Source: Ophiosphaerella korrae (taxonomy: Eukaryota; Ascomycota; Dothideomycetes; Pleosporales; Phaeosphaeriaceae). From it: a DNA stretch of 54,854 nt. The position numbers and the translations under genes are program-made. A model generated the notes under the pieces. The model saw only the letters and a program-made list of their open reading frames with translations. It made no database searches and had not been told where the DNA came from. The DNA lies in NCBI GenBank assembly GCA_028456385.1, contig JALNQF010000279.1, positions 1 to 54,854 on the forward strand, given 5' to 3'. Positions 24,158 to 35,802 of the stretch are shown piece by piece. Positions within the stretch are counted from its first letter, which is position 1. Each line of letters opens with the position of its first letter.

Positions 24158-24599
24158 TGTTATAGCTGTAACAAGAGAAAACTAACTTAAACTAATTAGC
24201 TCTATTATAGATAACGATAACACATATAACCTATAGGATAATAAATTAAATTAAGAGACTAATTACAATAGGGATACGTAATAGATTCGCGATTCGCGAT
24301 CTTAGTAAACACAAAGTATAAAGCTAAGTACGTAATAGATTTATAATTTACGATCTTAGTAAATACAAAGTACAAAGTTAGCTAAGAGGCTTAGGTATAT
24401 AGTTAGTAAGGATGCGTATTATTAGGATAGTATTAGTAATTTAATCTTTTAACTATAGAACGCTAATACAAGATAGTTATAAAATATCTTCTATTATTTA
24501 TAGTTATTATAGATTACTATACAAGCTTTTGTTATTACCTCTTAATCTACTAATACCTTCTTAGGTATTAGGAAGTTAACCCTAGTAACACTTATTACA
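24158..24599 (+). repeat. Element B 5' LTR
   Basis: 442-bp repeat of 30741-31182. It starts TGTTATAGCTG where the 3' copy has TGTTACGGCTA, and ends ATTACA. It holds GATTCGCGATCTTAG-like and TTATAATTTACGATCTTAG-like motifs near 24290 and 24350, shared with the LTRs of element A. Confidence 0.93.
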
Positions 24600-24699
24600 C
24601 CTTACTAATTTAGTTATTAAGAGAAGCGAAGCGTAAGTAGTGTATAGTCTAGCTAATATAATAGTAGAAAGTTTAACTAGACAAGTAGTAAAAGTACCT

Positions 24700-27600
24700 A
24701 TAAGTAGTTATAAGTTAGACAACACTATATAGAAAGTAGTTAGAGAATATATAAACAACCTAATCTCTAAAAAAGAAGATATAAAAATAGTAATTAATAC
24801 CCTAGAAACCTAGAACAAGGAACTTTAGGAACACGCAAAGTAAAATAAGGCCTAGATTAAAGCTATTATTAAAGGATAAAACTAAATAGAATTAATTATA
24901 TAACGCCTAGAAATAAGTACAATAAAGAAACTACTAAAGATACCTATCTTTAAGAAGTTTAATAAAATAAAAGAGAAACTAAGACCCTTTATAGCTTTAG
25001 TACAACTCTAGATAGATATACAAGTACTATACTTTAATATAGAAGAAAAAAAGGTAATATATATTAGAATACACTTTAAAGAAGATATAATAAGATAGTT
25101 TAAACCTTACTAGATAGATTATATAATACACGCCCTAATAACATAGAAAGATAAAACTAAAGCTATTTTTAGAAGTTACAAGTACTTTACTAAGCAAATA
25201 AGAGTAGTATTTAGGGATATAGATATTACCTAACAAGTAGAAAAAAAGCTCGAAAGACTTATACAATAGAAGAGTATACCTAAGTACATATTATAGTTTA
25301 AATAACTATTACAAAATATAGAGTAGAATAAATCTATATTAATATTATAATTTAAATAAGGACTAAATAAGAAAATCTATTACAAAATAATCTATATAGA
25401 GAAACCTAGGATATTAGAAGCTCTAAAGTAGTAGGTAATCTAAATTAATAATAACCTTTAAGAATAGAAAAAGAACAAGTATAGTAGCTAACCTAGAAAC
25501 TAGAATACTAGAGACTCTATAATCCTTAACGCTAATAAAGATAAAAAGAAAAAGAAGAATAAAGACTTTACGTACTTTAATTATAGTAAGAAAAGCTACT
25601 ATATAAAGGACTACTAGTTACAAAAGAAAAAAGATATAGTATATTATAAATATAAGAAACTAGGATACTTTACAAGAGACTACAAAAGTAAAGACCTAAA
25701 GAAAGAAATATAGTTAAAGACAACTAAGAAGAAGAAAGAAGTACTATAAGTATAGGCTAAACCTTAGAAGAAAGTAGCTAGGAGTAAAGAATTATAATAT
25801 ATAATACTCTATTAGACTTTTTATTATAAAGACAACTACTATATATACCTTTCTAGTAAGTAGAGAGTAAGATAGTTCTTATAGAAGAATAGAGTAGTAG
25901 TAATAAAAGAAAAAATAAAAGTATAGCTAGAAGAAATAGTGCACGTAATAGACCTACTAACAGAAGATTTAGAAAGGGAGGAGCCCTTAGTACTATTAAT
26001 CTAGGCTAAAGAACTAGCACTAGATAAAGAGACTACTACAGCTTCCTCTAAAGAACTACAAGGAAGTAAGAAAGAAGCTAGTATAAGAAGTATAGAGTAT
26101 ACTTAGCTAAATATATATAGCTATAATAGCTATACAACTATAGATATAGAAGAATAAAATAAAGACTAGAGATTTATTTAAAAATACTTACTAGTTATAA
26201 GTATAGAAGAAGCGTATAAAGACTAGAAAGAACGTAATTTTAAAGAAATAAAGTTTATACTATTTTAGGAATAGATAAAGTAATATATAGTTATAGTAAA
26301 AAGAACGCCTATAGAAAAAGAATAGTAGTACCTTATAAAGAAGACGTAATAGATTAACAAAGCCTATATACTAAGAGTACTAGTAGTATACTATATCCTA
26401 ATAATAAATATACCTAGAAAAGATAAGTACTAAGAAAGAGATAACAAGATTACAAATCTAAAACACTTAGCATATTTTAAAGTATTATAGATATTATACC
26501 TAGACAAGAATTATATTATATATAGGAACCTTAAAGTAAATAATAACGTATAGCCTATAAGAAGAAAGAGCTATAACTATACTAGAGTAATCCTAGTAGA
26601 AGATATCTAAGGATAGGAAGTAATCCTAAAAGAAGGATACGTAGCAATAAGGCCTAGACTAAAATTATCTAAGAAATATATCTAAGGAAGACTATAGTAT
26701 AAATATACATATAATAAATATCTAAAATATAAAGAGTATAAGCTTAAAGTAAGCTTATAGCTCTAAAAAGATAGATAATTTACAAAGTTACTTAAGTAAG
26801 AAAAGCTAAAAGGTATAGGAGGCCTATATATTACGAAAATAAGTATATACTAAAGAAGAAAAGTATAACTAATAATTAATAGTAGAGCTACAAGAAACTT
26901 TATATTAAAGAAGTTTATAGAAATAAAAGGAATACGTTATATAATAAAGAAGTACCTTTAACAACTAAGTATAATTAAAAGAAAACTATTCTAGGAACCT
27001 ATTAGGTTCGAGACAGCTCCCTCTACACTTAAACTAGAAGAGATAATAATTAAAAATATAGTTATAGATATAATAATAATTAATAATAAACAAGATATAA
27101 TATTAGGTATACTATAGTTATAGATAACTAACCTATATATTAATTAGAGAATAGAAGAAATTAACTACTATAGAACTAATATATTAAAAGCTAATATAAG
27201 CACCTATAAAGGAGAAGTCCTTAAAGAATATAAGAAATAGGAAAAATAGCTTATAGAGCCTAAAGATTACCTTCTAGAATATTAACTATAGGACTTAGCG
27301 ATAGAACTAGAAGAAAGAAAAAACATAGGATAGAGCCTAGTCTATAGAAAAATAGAAAAAGAATCTAAGATTAAGAAAGTATTTATTAAAAACGTAACTA
27401 GAAAAGGATAAATATAAGAATCTAAATCCTTAGTAGTATACAAACTTATATTTATAGACAAAAAAGAAATAAGTAATAAAAGACTTTACGTAGACTTTAA
27501 GAAAACTAACGCAATTATAAACAAGAACTAATACCCTTTACTACAAATTAATAAAATACAAGATAAGCTATAGAAAGTAAAGATCTTTACAAAACTAGAT

Positions 27601-30110
27601 ATCTAAAACGCCTACTACTAAATTAGAATTAAGAAAAGAGATAAATAGAAAATAGTATTTAGAACATAATATAAACTATTCAAGTACCTAGTTATACCTT
27701 TTAGCTTAACAAATATACTAGTAGCCTTCTAAGAAAGAATTAATATAGTACTAAGAGAGTACTTAGACGAATTTATATTTATATACCTAAATAATATCCT
27801 TATATTCTTAAAGATAGTAGAAGAATACGTGTAATATATATATAAAGTACTAGAAAAACTAGTAGAAGCTAAAATATTTCTTAAGATAAGGAAATACAAG
27901 TTCTATATAAAGGAAATAGACTTTCTAGGATTTATTATTAAAATAAGAAAAATTAAAATTAACCTAAAAAAGATTAAATTAATTAACAAATAGCTAACAC
28001 TAAAAAATCTAAAAGAGGTATAATAATTCTATAGACTAGTAAACTTTTATAAGAAGTTAATAGTAAGATAGTTTAAAGATATAGAACTAATAACAAGACT
28101 TATAAAAAAGGATACGCTATTTAAATAGATAAAAGAATGCGATAAAGTATTTAACAAAATTAAAAGGAAGTTTATAGAAAACCTAGTTATTAGAATATAT
28201 AACCTAGACTTACTAGTAATAGTAAAAATAGATATATCTAATTTAGTCTATAGAATAGTACTAATACAAGAAGACCTAGAGACTAAAAAAGAACATTTAG
28301 TTAAATACTTCTCTAAGAAAATAAAAACAGTAGAACTTAACTACCTAATCTATAATAAAGAAATACTAGTAATCTATAAAGTATTTAAATAATAGAGAAT
28401 ATACCTATAAAAAGTAAAGTATTAGATAAAGGTCTATATAGACTACAAGAACTTTATAGAATTTATAACAAATAAGGAACTATTATAATACTATATAAGA
28501 TAGTAGGAATTCCTATTAATATTTAATATAGAAATTATATATATAAAAGAGAAAGACAACTAATTTATAAATACTCTTAGTAGAAGACTAAACTTATAAA
28601 AAGAAGTAAACACTACTAGTATAGTTCTAGTATAAAATAAAGAAGGATATTTAGTTCTAAATATACTTAAGATAGCTACAACACTTAAGAGAATAAGTAG
28701 CAAGCTAGATAAATAGATTTAAAAAATAATATAAGAAGTATCTAAAGAGATAAAAAAACTAGAAATCTAAAAAGAACTTATATAAGCCTATAGAAGAATA
28801 TATATCCTAGGAAAAATTTAAAGAGAATTTATATAATAATTCTATAAATTACTAGTATATAGTTATTAAAGGATTAATAAAACTCTAGATAGGTTACTAT
28901 AAGATTACTATATCTTAAAAGTAAGATAGCTAGTAATAGAAGTACTACAAGATTATATAGAATGCTAAAGAAATAAGTATAATAGATACGTACTATATAG
29001 AATACTATAACTAGTAAAAGTACTAGAATAACTATAAGGAGTTATTATAATAGACTTTATTATAAAGCTACTTAAGTTAAAAGACCTAATATTAAGAACT
29101 AAATATAATAGAATCTTAACAATAGTAGATAAACTTATAAAGTACTTATACTTTAGACTATATAAAGAGAAAAGTAGGATAGAAGTTACTATATACTAGG
29201 TTCTAAGAACTATAATTAGTTAATATAGACTACTAGATAAAATTATTATAGATAGAGATATAAGATTTATATTAAAACTATAGGGAACAATAATAGCACA
29301 ATTAAGAATTAAATATATAATGTCTATAGTATATTATCTATAAATAGATAGATAATTAGAATAAATAAATTAGATAGTAGAATAGTACTTAAGATACTAC
29401 CTTAACTACAATTAGAACAATTAGGTACAACTACTACTTATAGTATAGTTAGCATATAGTAGCGCGAAGAATATAGTAATAAGAGTATTACCTTTCTTTA
29501 CAAACTATAGATTTAAACCTAACGTATACTAGATACTAAGAGATTAGATATCTTAGTCTCTAAAAAGAAAAAACTTTGCTAATAGACTTAGAGATATATA
29601 TAATTAGTTAAGATAAGACGTAGAGTTCTTATATAATTATATAGTAAAATACTATAATAAGAAATATAAAAAGAGACCTTAATTTAGAGAGAGAGAAAAA
29701 GTATAGTTAGTATAAAAAAATATTAAGAGTAAATAACTAAGTTTAAAACTAGACTACGTTAAGATAAAACTATATAAAATTAAGAAAGAAGTTATACTAG
29801 TTATATTTAAACTAAAGCTACTAAATAAGATAAGGATATACTTAACCTTCTATATAGTGCTACTTAAGATAGTACTATAAAACGTAGAACTACTAGTATA
29901 CGAAGTAGATATATATAGGGAATAAGAAGAATAAGAAGTTAAGAAAATCCTAGTACACTAGTTCTATAATAGTAGGAACTACTACCTAATAGAATAGATA
30001 GGTATAAACGAAAAAGGGTAACTATAGGAGAAAATATAGGAACTAGAGGATAACTTTAATTACCTTAAGAAACTAGAGGAGTACTAAAGTTAAAACCCTC
30101 TAGAGCGCTT
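24700..30110 (+). pseudogene. Element B gag-pol pseudogene
   Basis: The reading frame is traceable through gag, protease, RT, RNase H, integrase and a C-terminal chromodomain-like block (EVKKILVH followed by FYNSRNYYLIE). The integrase still shows the DKIIIDRD stretch near 29240 and ISQ-like motifs. Nearly all stops are TAA or TAG from Gln or Trp codons, and many Cys, Gly, Asp and Ala codons have drifted to Tyr, Arg, Asn, Val or Ile as G:C-to-A:T transitions predict. It is non-functional. It is the best-preserved gag-pol of the family in this window and the most useful reference for aligning element A and the fragment at 23071. Confidence 0.85.
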
Positions 30111-30740
30111 TATAGTAAACTAAGAAAATTAATAGTACTAGCGATAAATAGAGAGACGTTAGGAACGTCTAATATAATAAGAGCTAGAGTAGCCTAAACT
30201 ATATCTTTAAGGTCTATCTTAGCCTCTAAGGTACAAGACTATTTAGATAATTTAGTATTATTATAAGCCTTTATCTTATAAAGACGCTTAATACAAGAAT
30301 AAAGATCTACTAGCTTATAAAGAGTTAGCTTATACTTAGCCTTAGCTTCTATAAGCTATAATAATAGTATCTCTTAAGCCTAGTTAATAGCTCGCCTTAT
30401 ATAACTTAGTAAGAAGAGACTATATAGAAATTAAACACTTATACTCTATAAGAGAAATACTAGATAGTATATACTTATATTAAATATTAGCTAGAATACA
30501 CTTATTATAGTATTTGCTATCCTTTAAAGATATAAGATAAGTAAGCTTTAACTAAGCGTAATAGGTATAAGGAAATATCTTAACCTTGTTATAAGTAACG
30601 CAAGTAACAAGAAAAAGTTTATTATAGTTAGAACGCGAAGATATAAAGAATAATAAAGAACTAGAAATAAATAAAGAAACTAGACTAATAACTTTAGAGC
30701 TAAGATAGAGAAATAAGAACTTATCTAGAGAGGGGAATAG

Positions 30741-31182
30741 TGTTACGGCTATAATAAGAGAAAACTAACTTAAACTAATTAGCCCTATTATAGATAACAA
30801 CAATATATATAACCTATAGGATAATAAATTAAACTAAGAGACTAATTATAATAGAGATATATAATAGATTTACAATTTGCAATCTTAGTAAATATAAAGT
30901 ATAAAGCTAAGTACGTAATAGATTTGTAATTTGCGATCTTAGTAAATACAAAGTATAAAGTTAGCTAAGAGGCTTAGGTATATAGTTAGTAAGGATGTGT
31001 ATTATTAGGATAGTATTAGTAATTTAATCCTTTAACTATAGAACGCTAATATAAGATAGTTGCAAAACATCTTCTATTATTTATAGTTATTATAGATTAC
31101 TACACGAACTTTTGTTATTACCTTTTAATCTACTAATACTCTCTTAGGTATTAGGAAGTCGACCCTAGTAACACCTATTACA
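30741..31182 (+). repeat. Element B 3' LTR
   Basis: 442-bp partner of the 5' LTR. It starts TGTTACGGCT and ends CTATTACA, followed directly by AGCTT. It differs from the 5' LTR almost only by transitions. Confidence 0.93.
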
Positions 31183-31187
31183 AGCTT
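31183..31187. repeat. Target-site duplication AGCTT, right copy
   Basis: Exact copy of 24153-24157, flanking the 3' LTR of element B. Confidence 0.93.
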
Positions 31188-31398
31188 ATAGTAAGTACTA
31201 TTATCTTCTAGCTACTTCTTAATATATATATATATTTTTAGTACGTTTTTATTATAAGTATAAACGTAGTTAAAGAGTAATTAATAGATTTATTAATAAT
31301 AGAGAGCTTTACTTAAACTAGCTAATATACTTATATAAAGCTAAAAGAGTAGTATATACTTATACTATAAAGAGTTCTAATAGGCTTACTTATACTTA

Positions 31399-31665
31399 TA
31401 TATCTATACGTATAATACCTTAGTTTATATAATACTCTACTCTTACTAAAGTTATAATCTTAAAGATAAGGCTATAGAGCTATATATAATAGCTATTATT
31501 ATAAGATTTTATAGTATAGTAGTAAGTAGAGGCTTATAAGTAATTTAGGCTATCTAAATTTTACTAGAAAGCTAACGTTATAGCTAGAGTAAGTAGTTTT
31601 AAGTAGAGCTACTATATACTTACTTAAGACTCTTTACTAGTATAATTTTACTAATATTTAATAAT
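31399..31665 (+). repeat. Left arm of long inverted repeat, heavily RIP-mutated
   Basis: It pairs with 34590-34865. In the first 90 bases almost every difference from the right arm is C-to-T or G-to-A, so this arm has lost almost all C and G that the right arm keeps. Confidence 0.8.
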
Positions 31666-34589
31666 TTTAAAAACTTTTTAAATACTAATAACTATTAAGG
31701 TTTATATAATAGATATATACTAAAATATTTTAATAGTCTACTTTACTACTAATATAAATAACTTTTTAAAATAGCTACTCTTTTTTATAACTAGTATTTT
31801 TCTATAAAGTATAATAACTTTACTTCTAGTAAAGTTAAAAAGATCTTTTTTTAATATCTTTAAATCTATAGTAAATTACATTAAAATTATCTTAGAATTA
31901 TCTAATTATATATATTATTAAGAAAGTTATTAAGTAGTAAAGATAAAGTATTTTAAAACTAACTTTAACTTGTATATTTAAGACTTACTACTCTTATTAC
32001 TCTATATAATTTTAATATATTATAGATATATATAAGAATTATATTATATATAAGTTTTATAGTATATAATCTAATACTTATAAAATTAATTTAGTTAAAC
32101 TAATATATTTTTAAACTTTAAAACTATTATTTTATATAACGCGCTTACTTATAACTTAAGCTACCTTACTACTTAGGCTACTCTACTTAACCTAACTAAT
32201 CTATCTAATTAATTATACTATAACTATATACTTAAAGTAGCTAGAATTTAAAAAGTAAATAGATTAGATTAATTTATATTAGCGCTTATTATAGCTAAGT
32301 ATATAATATATACTATAAGTTAGTAGTATATATTAGCGTACTTAGAACGTATCTACTTAATAGCTTCTCTTAGCTTCTTTAATTAATCTCTATTTTTCTT
32401 TAACTTAAATTATACTTCTAGAAGCTATATAATATCTATACTTATCTTTTCTTTATATCTTATAATAATTTTTAGCTTTTAGCTAAGTATATAGCTAACT
32501 TATAGCCTTTAATAAGCTAAGATAGTACTTAACTTAAAAGACTTTAAAATTAATACTAAAAAAGATTCTTTAGTATCTAAGACTATTTATAGAGCTAATT
32601 AATATTATAAAGTATTTTTATAACTAGTAAGCTTATATAGCTATTAATTTATAATAGTACTAGTAGTAGTATATATATAATAGTAAGGTTAGATAAGACT
32701 CTATCTAGATTAAATAGAACTAAACTTACTACCTAGAATCTACTCTAAATTAAGCTCTTAGAAAAGACTAATAGGTATATATATATATATATACTTTAAA
32801 GAAGAGATCTTTATTAATATAAAAGACTTCTTAGTATATAAAGTATCTAATTTTATTACTATATACTATCTTAAGAGGACTAAAGTAGTTTATATTAAGT
32901 AGCTAAAAAAGATATAATATATAGGCTAGTATATAGAGGTTAATAATTTTATATTCTATATAGTACTAATTAAACTAAAGTATTATATAGCTACTATATC
33001 TATCTAAAATAAGTAGTTTATATACTCTACTTATATAAAGCTCTATATATTAGTTAAAGTATATAAGCTAGTCTAAACCTAGTTAATTAGTTATCTATCT
33101 AGTATTACTAATAGTAATAAACTAGCTAGCTAGAGTATTATAATACTAGCTAGCTTAGTAAAGCTTACTAGCTAATATTATAATAGGTAGAATAATCTAC
33201 TTAGACGCGTTAATATACTTAATTACTATTACCTATTTATAATTACTAGGCTATATATTAATTATATATCTTTTTATATCTAAGCTAGTAACTACTTTAG
33301 ATATAGTAGCTACTTCTATTATAAAGCTAGTCTTATTAAAGTTATATATATCTTTATTTAAAATCTTATACTTATTACGTATATTATTAATAAGCTTAAA
33401 CTATACTCTAATTATAACTAAGTCTTTGTATCTAGCTCTTTCTAAATTAAACTTTTAATTCTACTTAGTTTTAAGCTTAACCTAGTTTTTAATCTATTAT
33501 AATACCTAATTATATCTAACTAGTTTAGGAAGTAGATCTTATCTATATATAGAGAGGAGAATATTAGCTATATAATATACGTTAATAACTTAAAGTAGAA
33601 AGCTATATTAATTAAAGTCTAAGATCTAATCTATAAGTAACTCTTTTTTAGATAGTAATAGCTTTTAAAATTTAAAGTAAGTATTATATATAAACTAATA
33701 CTTTATAAGCTAGTACTAAATTATTCTATAAAAATTATTATAAAGTAATATAGTATAATACTAGCTTTTTATATAATAAGTTTATATAGCTTAAGCTATA
33801 AGAAGTACTTTTTTTTTTAAAGTAATTAGGTATATTTTATAGGTACTATAGTAGATAGGATAAAAGAGAGATTTATTAAATTAGGTAGTAGCCTAAGTAG
33901 TAAAGTAGCCTAGGTTATAAGTAAGTACGTTATTCTAAATTACTTTAAAATTAAAATAAAAAGTTTTAAATATAATTAAACTAAGTATATATATATATAT
34001 TATAAAAAAGTTAATTAAATAAAAATATATAATTAGTCTAAAATTAACTAATTATTAATAGTATATTAATTTTCTAAATATAAATAATATAATATATATT
34101 TTATATTCTATAATTAGTACTTATTAATAGATTATATTATAAAATTCTATAAACTACTATATAATTAAAATTATAGCTTTTAAATTAGTATAACTATATA
34201 AATATAAGGCTATATACTATAAAATACTTATATAATATAATTTCTAGATATATTTATAATATATTAAAGTTTTATAGCTTAATATTATTACTAAGTCTTA
34301 AATATAGAGATTAAAGTTATTTTTAGAATACTTAGTTTATTATACTTAATAACTTTTTTAATAGTAAGTCTAGGTAAGTAATTTTAATTTTTTTTAAAGT
34401 TATACTAAAGAGTTCTAAATAGAATTCGAAATTATTATATTTAACTTAGTAGTAAGAAAGTTATTATACCTTAAAATAGTTATAAGCTTAAAAAAAATAT
34501 AGCTATTTTAAAATATTAATTATATTAATATTATACTATACTATAAAAAATTATAGTATAAAATAGTAATGTATATCTTAGTAATACTT

Positions 34590-34865
34590 AATATTAAATA
34601 TTAGTAAAGTTATACTAATAAAAAGTTTTAAGTAGCTATATAGTAAGGTTAGTAGCTCTACGTAAAACTACTCGCTCTAGCTATAATATTAGCCTCCTAG
34701 TAAAATTTAGATAGCCTGAATTACTCGCAAGCCTCTACTTACTACTCTACTACAAAATCTTATAATAATAGCTATTGTGTGTGGCTCTGCAGCCTTATCT
34801 TTGAGATCGCGACTTTGGTGAGGGTGGGGCATCACGCGAACTGGGGCATTACGCGCACAGACACA
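34590..34865 (-). repeat. Right arm of long inverted repeat, outer part hardly mutated
   Basis: Reverse complement of 31399-31665 with one small indel around 34650. Its outer 100 bases keep CpG and CpA sites (GGGGCATCACGCGAACTGGG and similar), while the inner part is AT-rich. The edge of the RIP-affected block therefore lies inside this arm, near 34770. Confidence 0.8.
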
Positions 34866-35370
34866 GTAAGCTAAGTACTAAGCTAAGCTCGTGCGTACGT
34901 AGATTGCAACACACCCCCTAGCTCGACGAACTCGTAAGAAGGGCTAATAGTACTCTAACCTCTATCTCTAATTAACAAAAAGGAAATACAAAAGGCTATT
35001 ACTACGCCTCTTAGTACGTTAGGAGCTAGTAAGGCTCGCTACAAACGTAAGCATGTAAGGCAAAGGAAAGGCTAAGCTTTAAAGCTTAAATAGAATCGCA
35101 GCGCTTAGTACGTACTTAGGTAATTAATCTAGAGATACGTGGCTCGAATCTTCAAACAGAGTATAGGAATGTTGTAGCGCTTTCAACCTACTAAGCTGCC
35201 AAACTCAAGATAGGCGGCTAAACAAAGCCATACTCCTCTAACTTTCCACCGGGCGTACAGCTAACAAAGCTTACGCCTTCAACGTGCCAGGGTACTGGAG
35301 ACCCTCATTCCTTGGGATTGGTATCCCTTACCTGCTCCTTCCAGTCATCTGCGTTTGGGCAGAGGTGCAA
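34866..35370. other. Mixed-composition border with a possible LTR end and polypurine tract (minus strand)
   Basis: On the minus strand the bases at 34918-34902 read as a G-rich run directly followed by TGTTGCAATC. That is the arrangement of a polypurine tract and the first bases of a 3' LTR. If so, the LTR extends to lower coordinates, overlapping the right inverted-repeat arm, and the element body lies at 34912 and above. I could not find coding sequence of such an element in 34920-35370. No gene is recognised here. Confidence 0.35.
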
Positions 35371-35650
35371 TTTGCCGACAAGCTGACGATGGAGGGCTGC
35401 CTCTGCGCTGCGAGCTGCCTCTGTGCGATGCGTGCTGCCGATGCGAGCTAACGATGGACTGTCGATGAGCTGTCGATGCGAGCTGCCGAGGAGCTGACGA
35501 TAGAGGGCTGCCTCTGCTTGATTCGTGCTGCCGACGCGAGTTGACAATGCGAGCTGACGACGAGCTAACGATGGAGGGCTGCCTCTGTAATGCGTGCTGC
35601 CGACGAGCTGTCGATAGAGGGCCAACGCGCTAACGATTGATAGCTGCCTC
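35371..35650. repeat. Degenerate minisatellite-like repeats upstream of the NLR gene
   Basis: The core GAGCTGACGATGGAGGGCTG, followed by CCTCTG and a GTGCTGCCGA block, occurs around 35381, 35492 and 35562, with partial copies between and after. The interior is made of shuffled GAGCTGYCGATG-type pieces. The minus strand is open across it for 106 codons (35305-35625) with a repetitive peptide, but this is most simply a consequence of the repeat. It ends about 150 bp before the NLR start codon and so lies within its promoter region. Confidence 0.7.
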
Positions 35651-35802
35651 TGTGCGCACGATAAGGAGCAGGGAATAGATCGCTACTATGGCTAGTTGCT
35701 TTACTTGAAGTGATGCGCAGAGAAGATCGCGCGAACCAGGCTTAAAACCTCTCCTAGTTTCTTGTACGAAAACCACTCGGAAACTAAAAACACGAAGTAG
35801 AC

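Larger units (their letters stand above)
24158..31182 (+). mobile_element. Complete, RIP-inactivated Ty3/Gypsy chromovirus (element B), 7025 bp
   Basis: Full-length LTR retrotransposon in plus orientation with 442-bp LTRs (24158-24599 and 30741-31182) and the 5-bp duplication AGCTT. Gag (from about 24700) ends in two zinc knuckles at 25560-25690, with Cys partly changed to Tyr. Protease and reverse transcriptase follow (about 27430-27950, blocks KLDI, IPFSLTN and a YLNNILIF block for YxDD), then RNase H (about 28180-28600), integrase (about 28830-29600) and a chromodomain-like tail (29890-30090). The stretch 30110-30740 is a 3' non-coding region shared with element A. Every long frame is cut by TAA/TAG. 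LTR blocks and gene order match element A, so both belong to one family or to sister families. Confidence 0.93.
31399..34865 (+). mobile_element. Unclassified 3.5-kb RIP-degraded unit bounded by long inverted repeats
   Basis: Two arms of roughly 270 bp (31399-31665 and 34590-34865) are reverse complements of each other. The sequence between them is very AT-rich. On the plus strand, frames with only RIP-type stops can be followed, notably about 33290-33950, but I recognise no transposase, RT or helicase motif. Two readings are possible: a DNA transposon with long terminal inverted repeats (Mutator-like elements have such ends), or two LTRs of different copies lying head to head. I see no clean target duplication (TTATACTTA on the left against GTAAGCTAA on the right). 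A possible LTR terminus at 34911 favours the second reading. Confidence 0.4.

Noticed and set aside
31399..34865. Firm classification as a Mutator-like transposon
   Set aside because: Long inverted ends fit, but there is no clean 8-9 bp target duplication and no transposase motif, and an LTR-like end at 34911 offers another explanation.
35305..35625. 106-codon repetitive minus-strand frame
   Set aside because: It coincides with the minisatellite; the repeated peptide is what the DNA repeat would give in any open frame.
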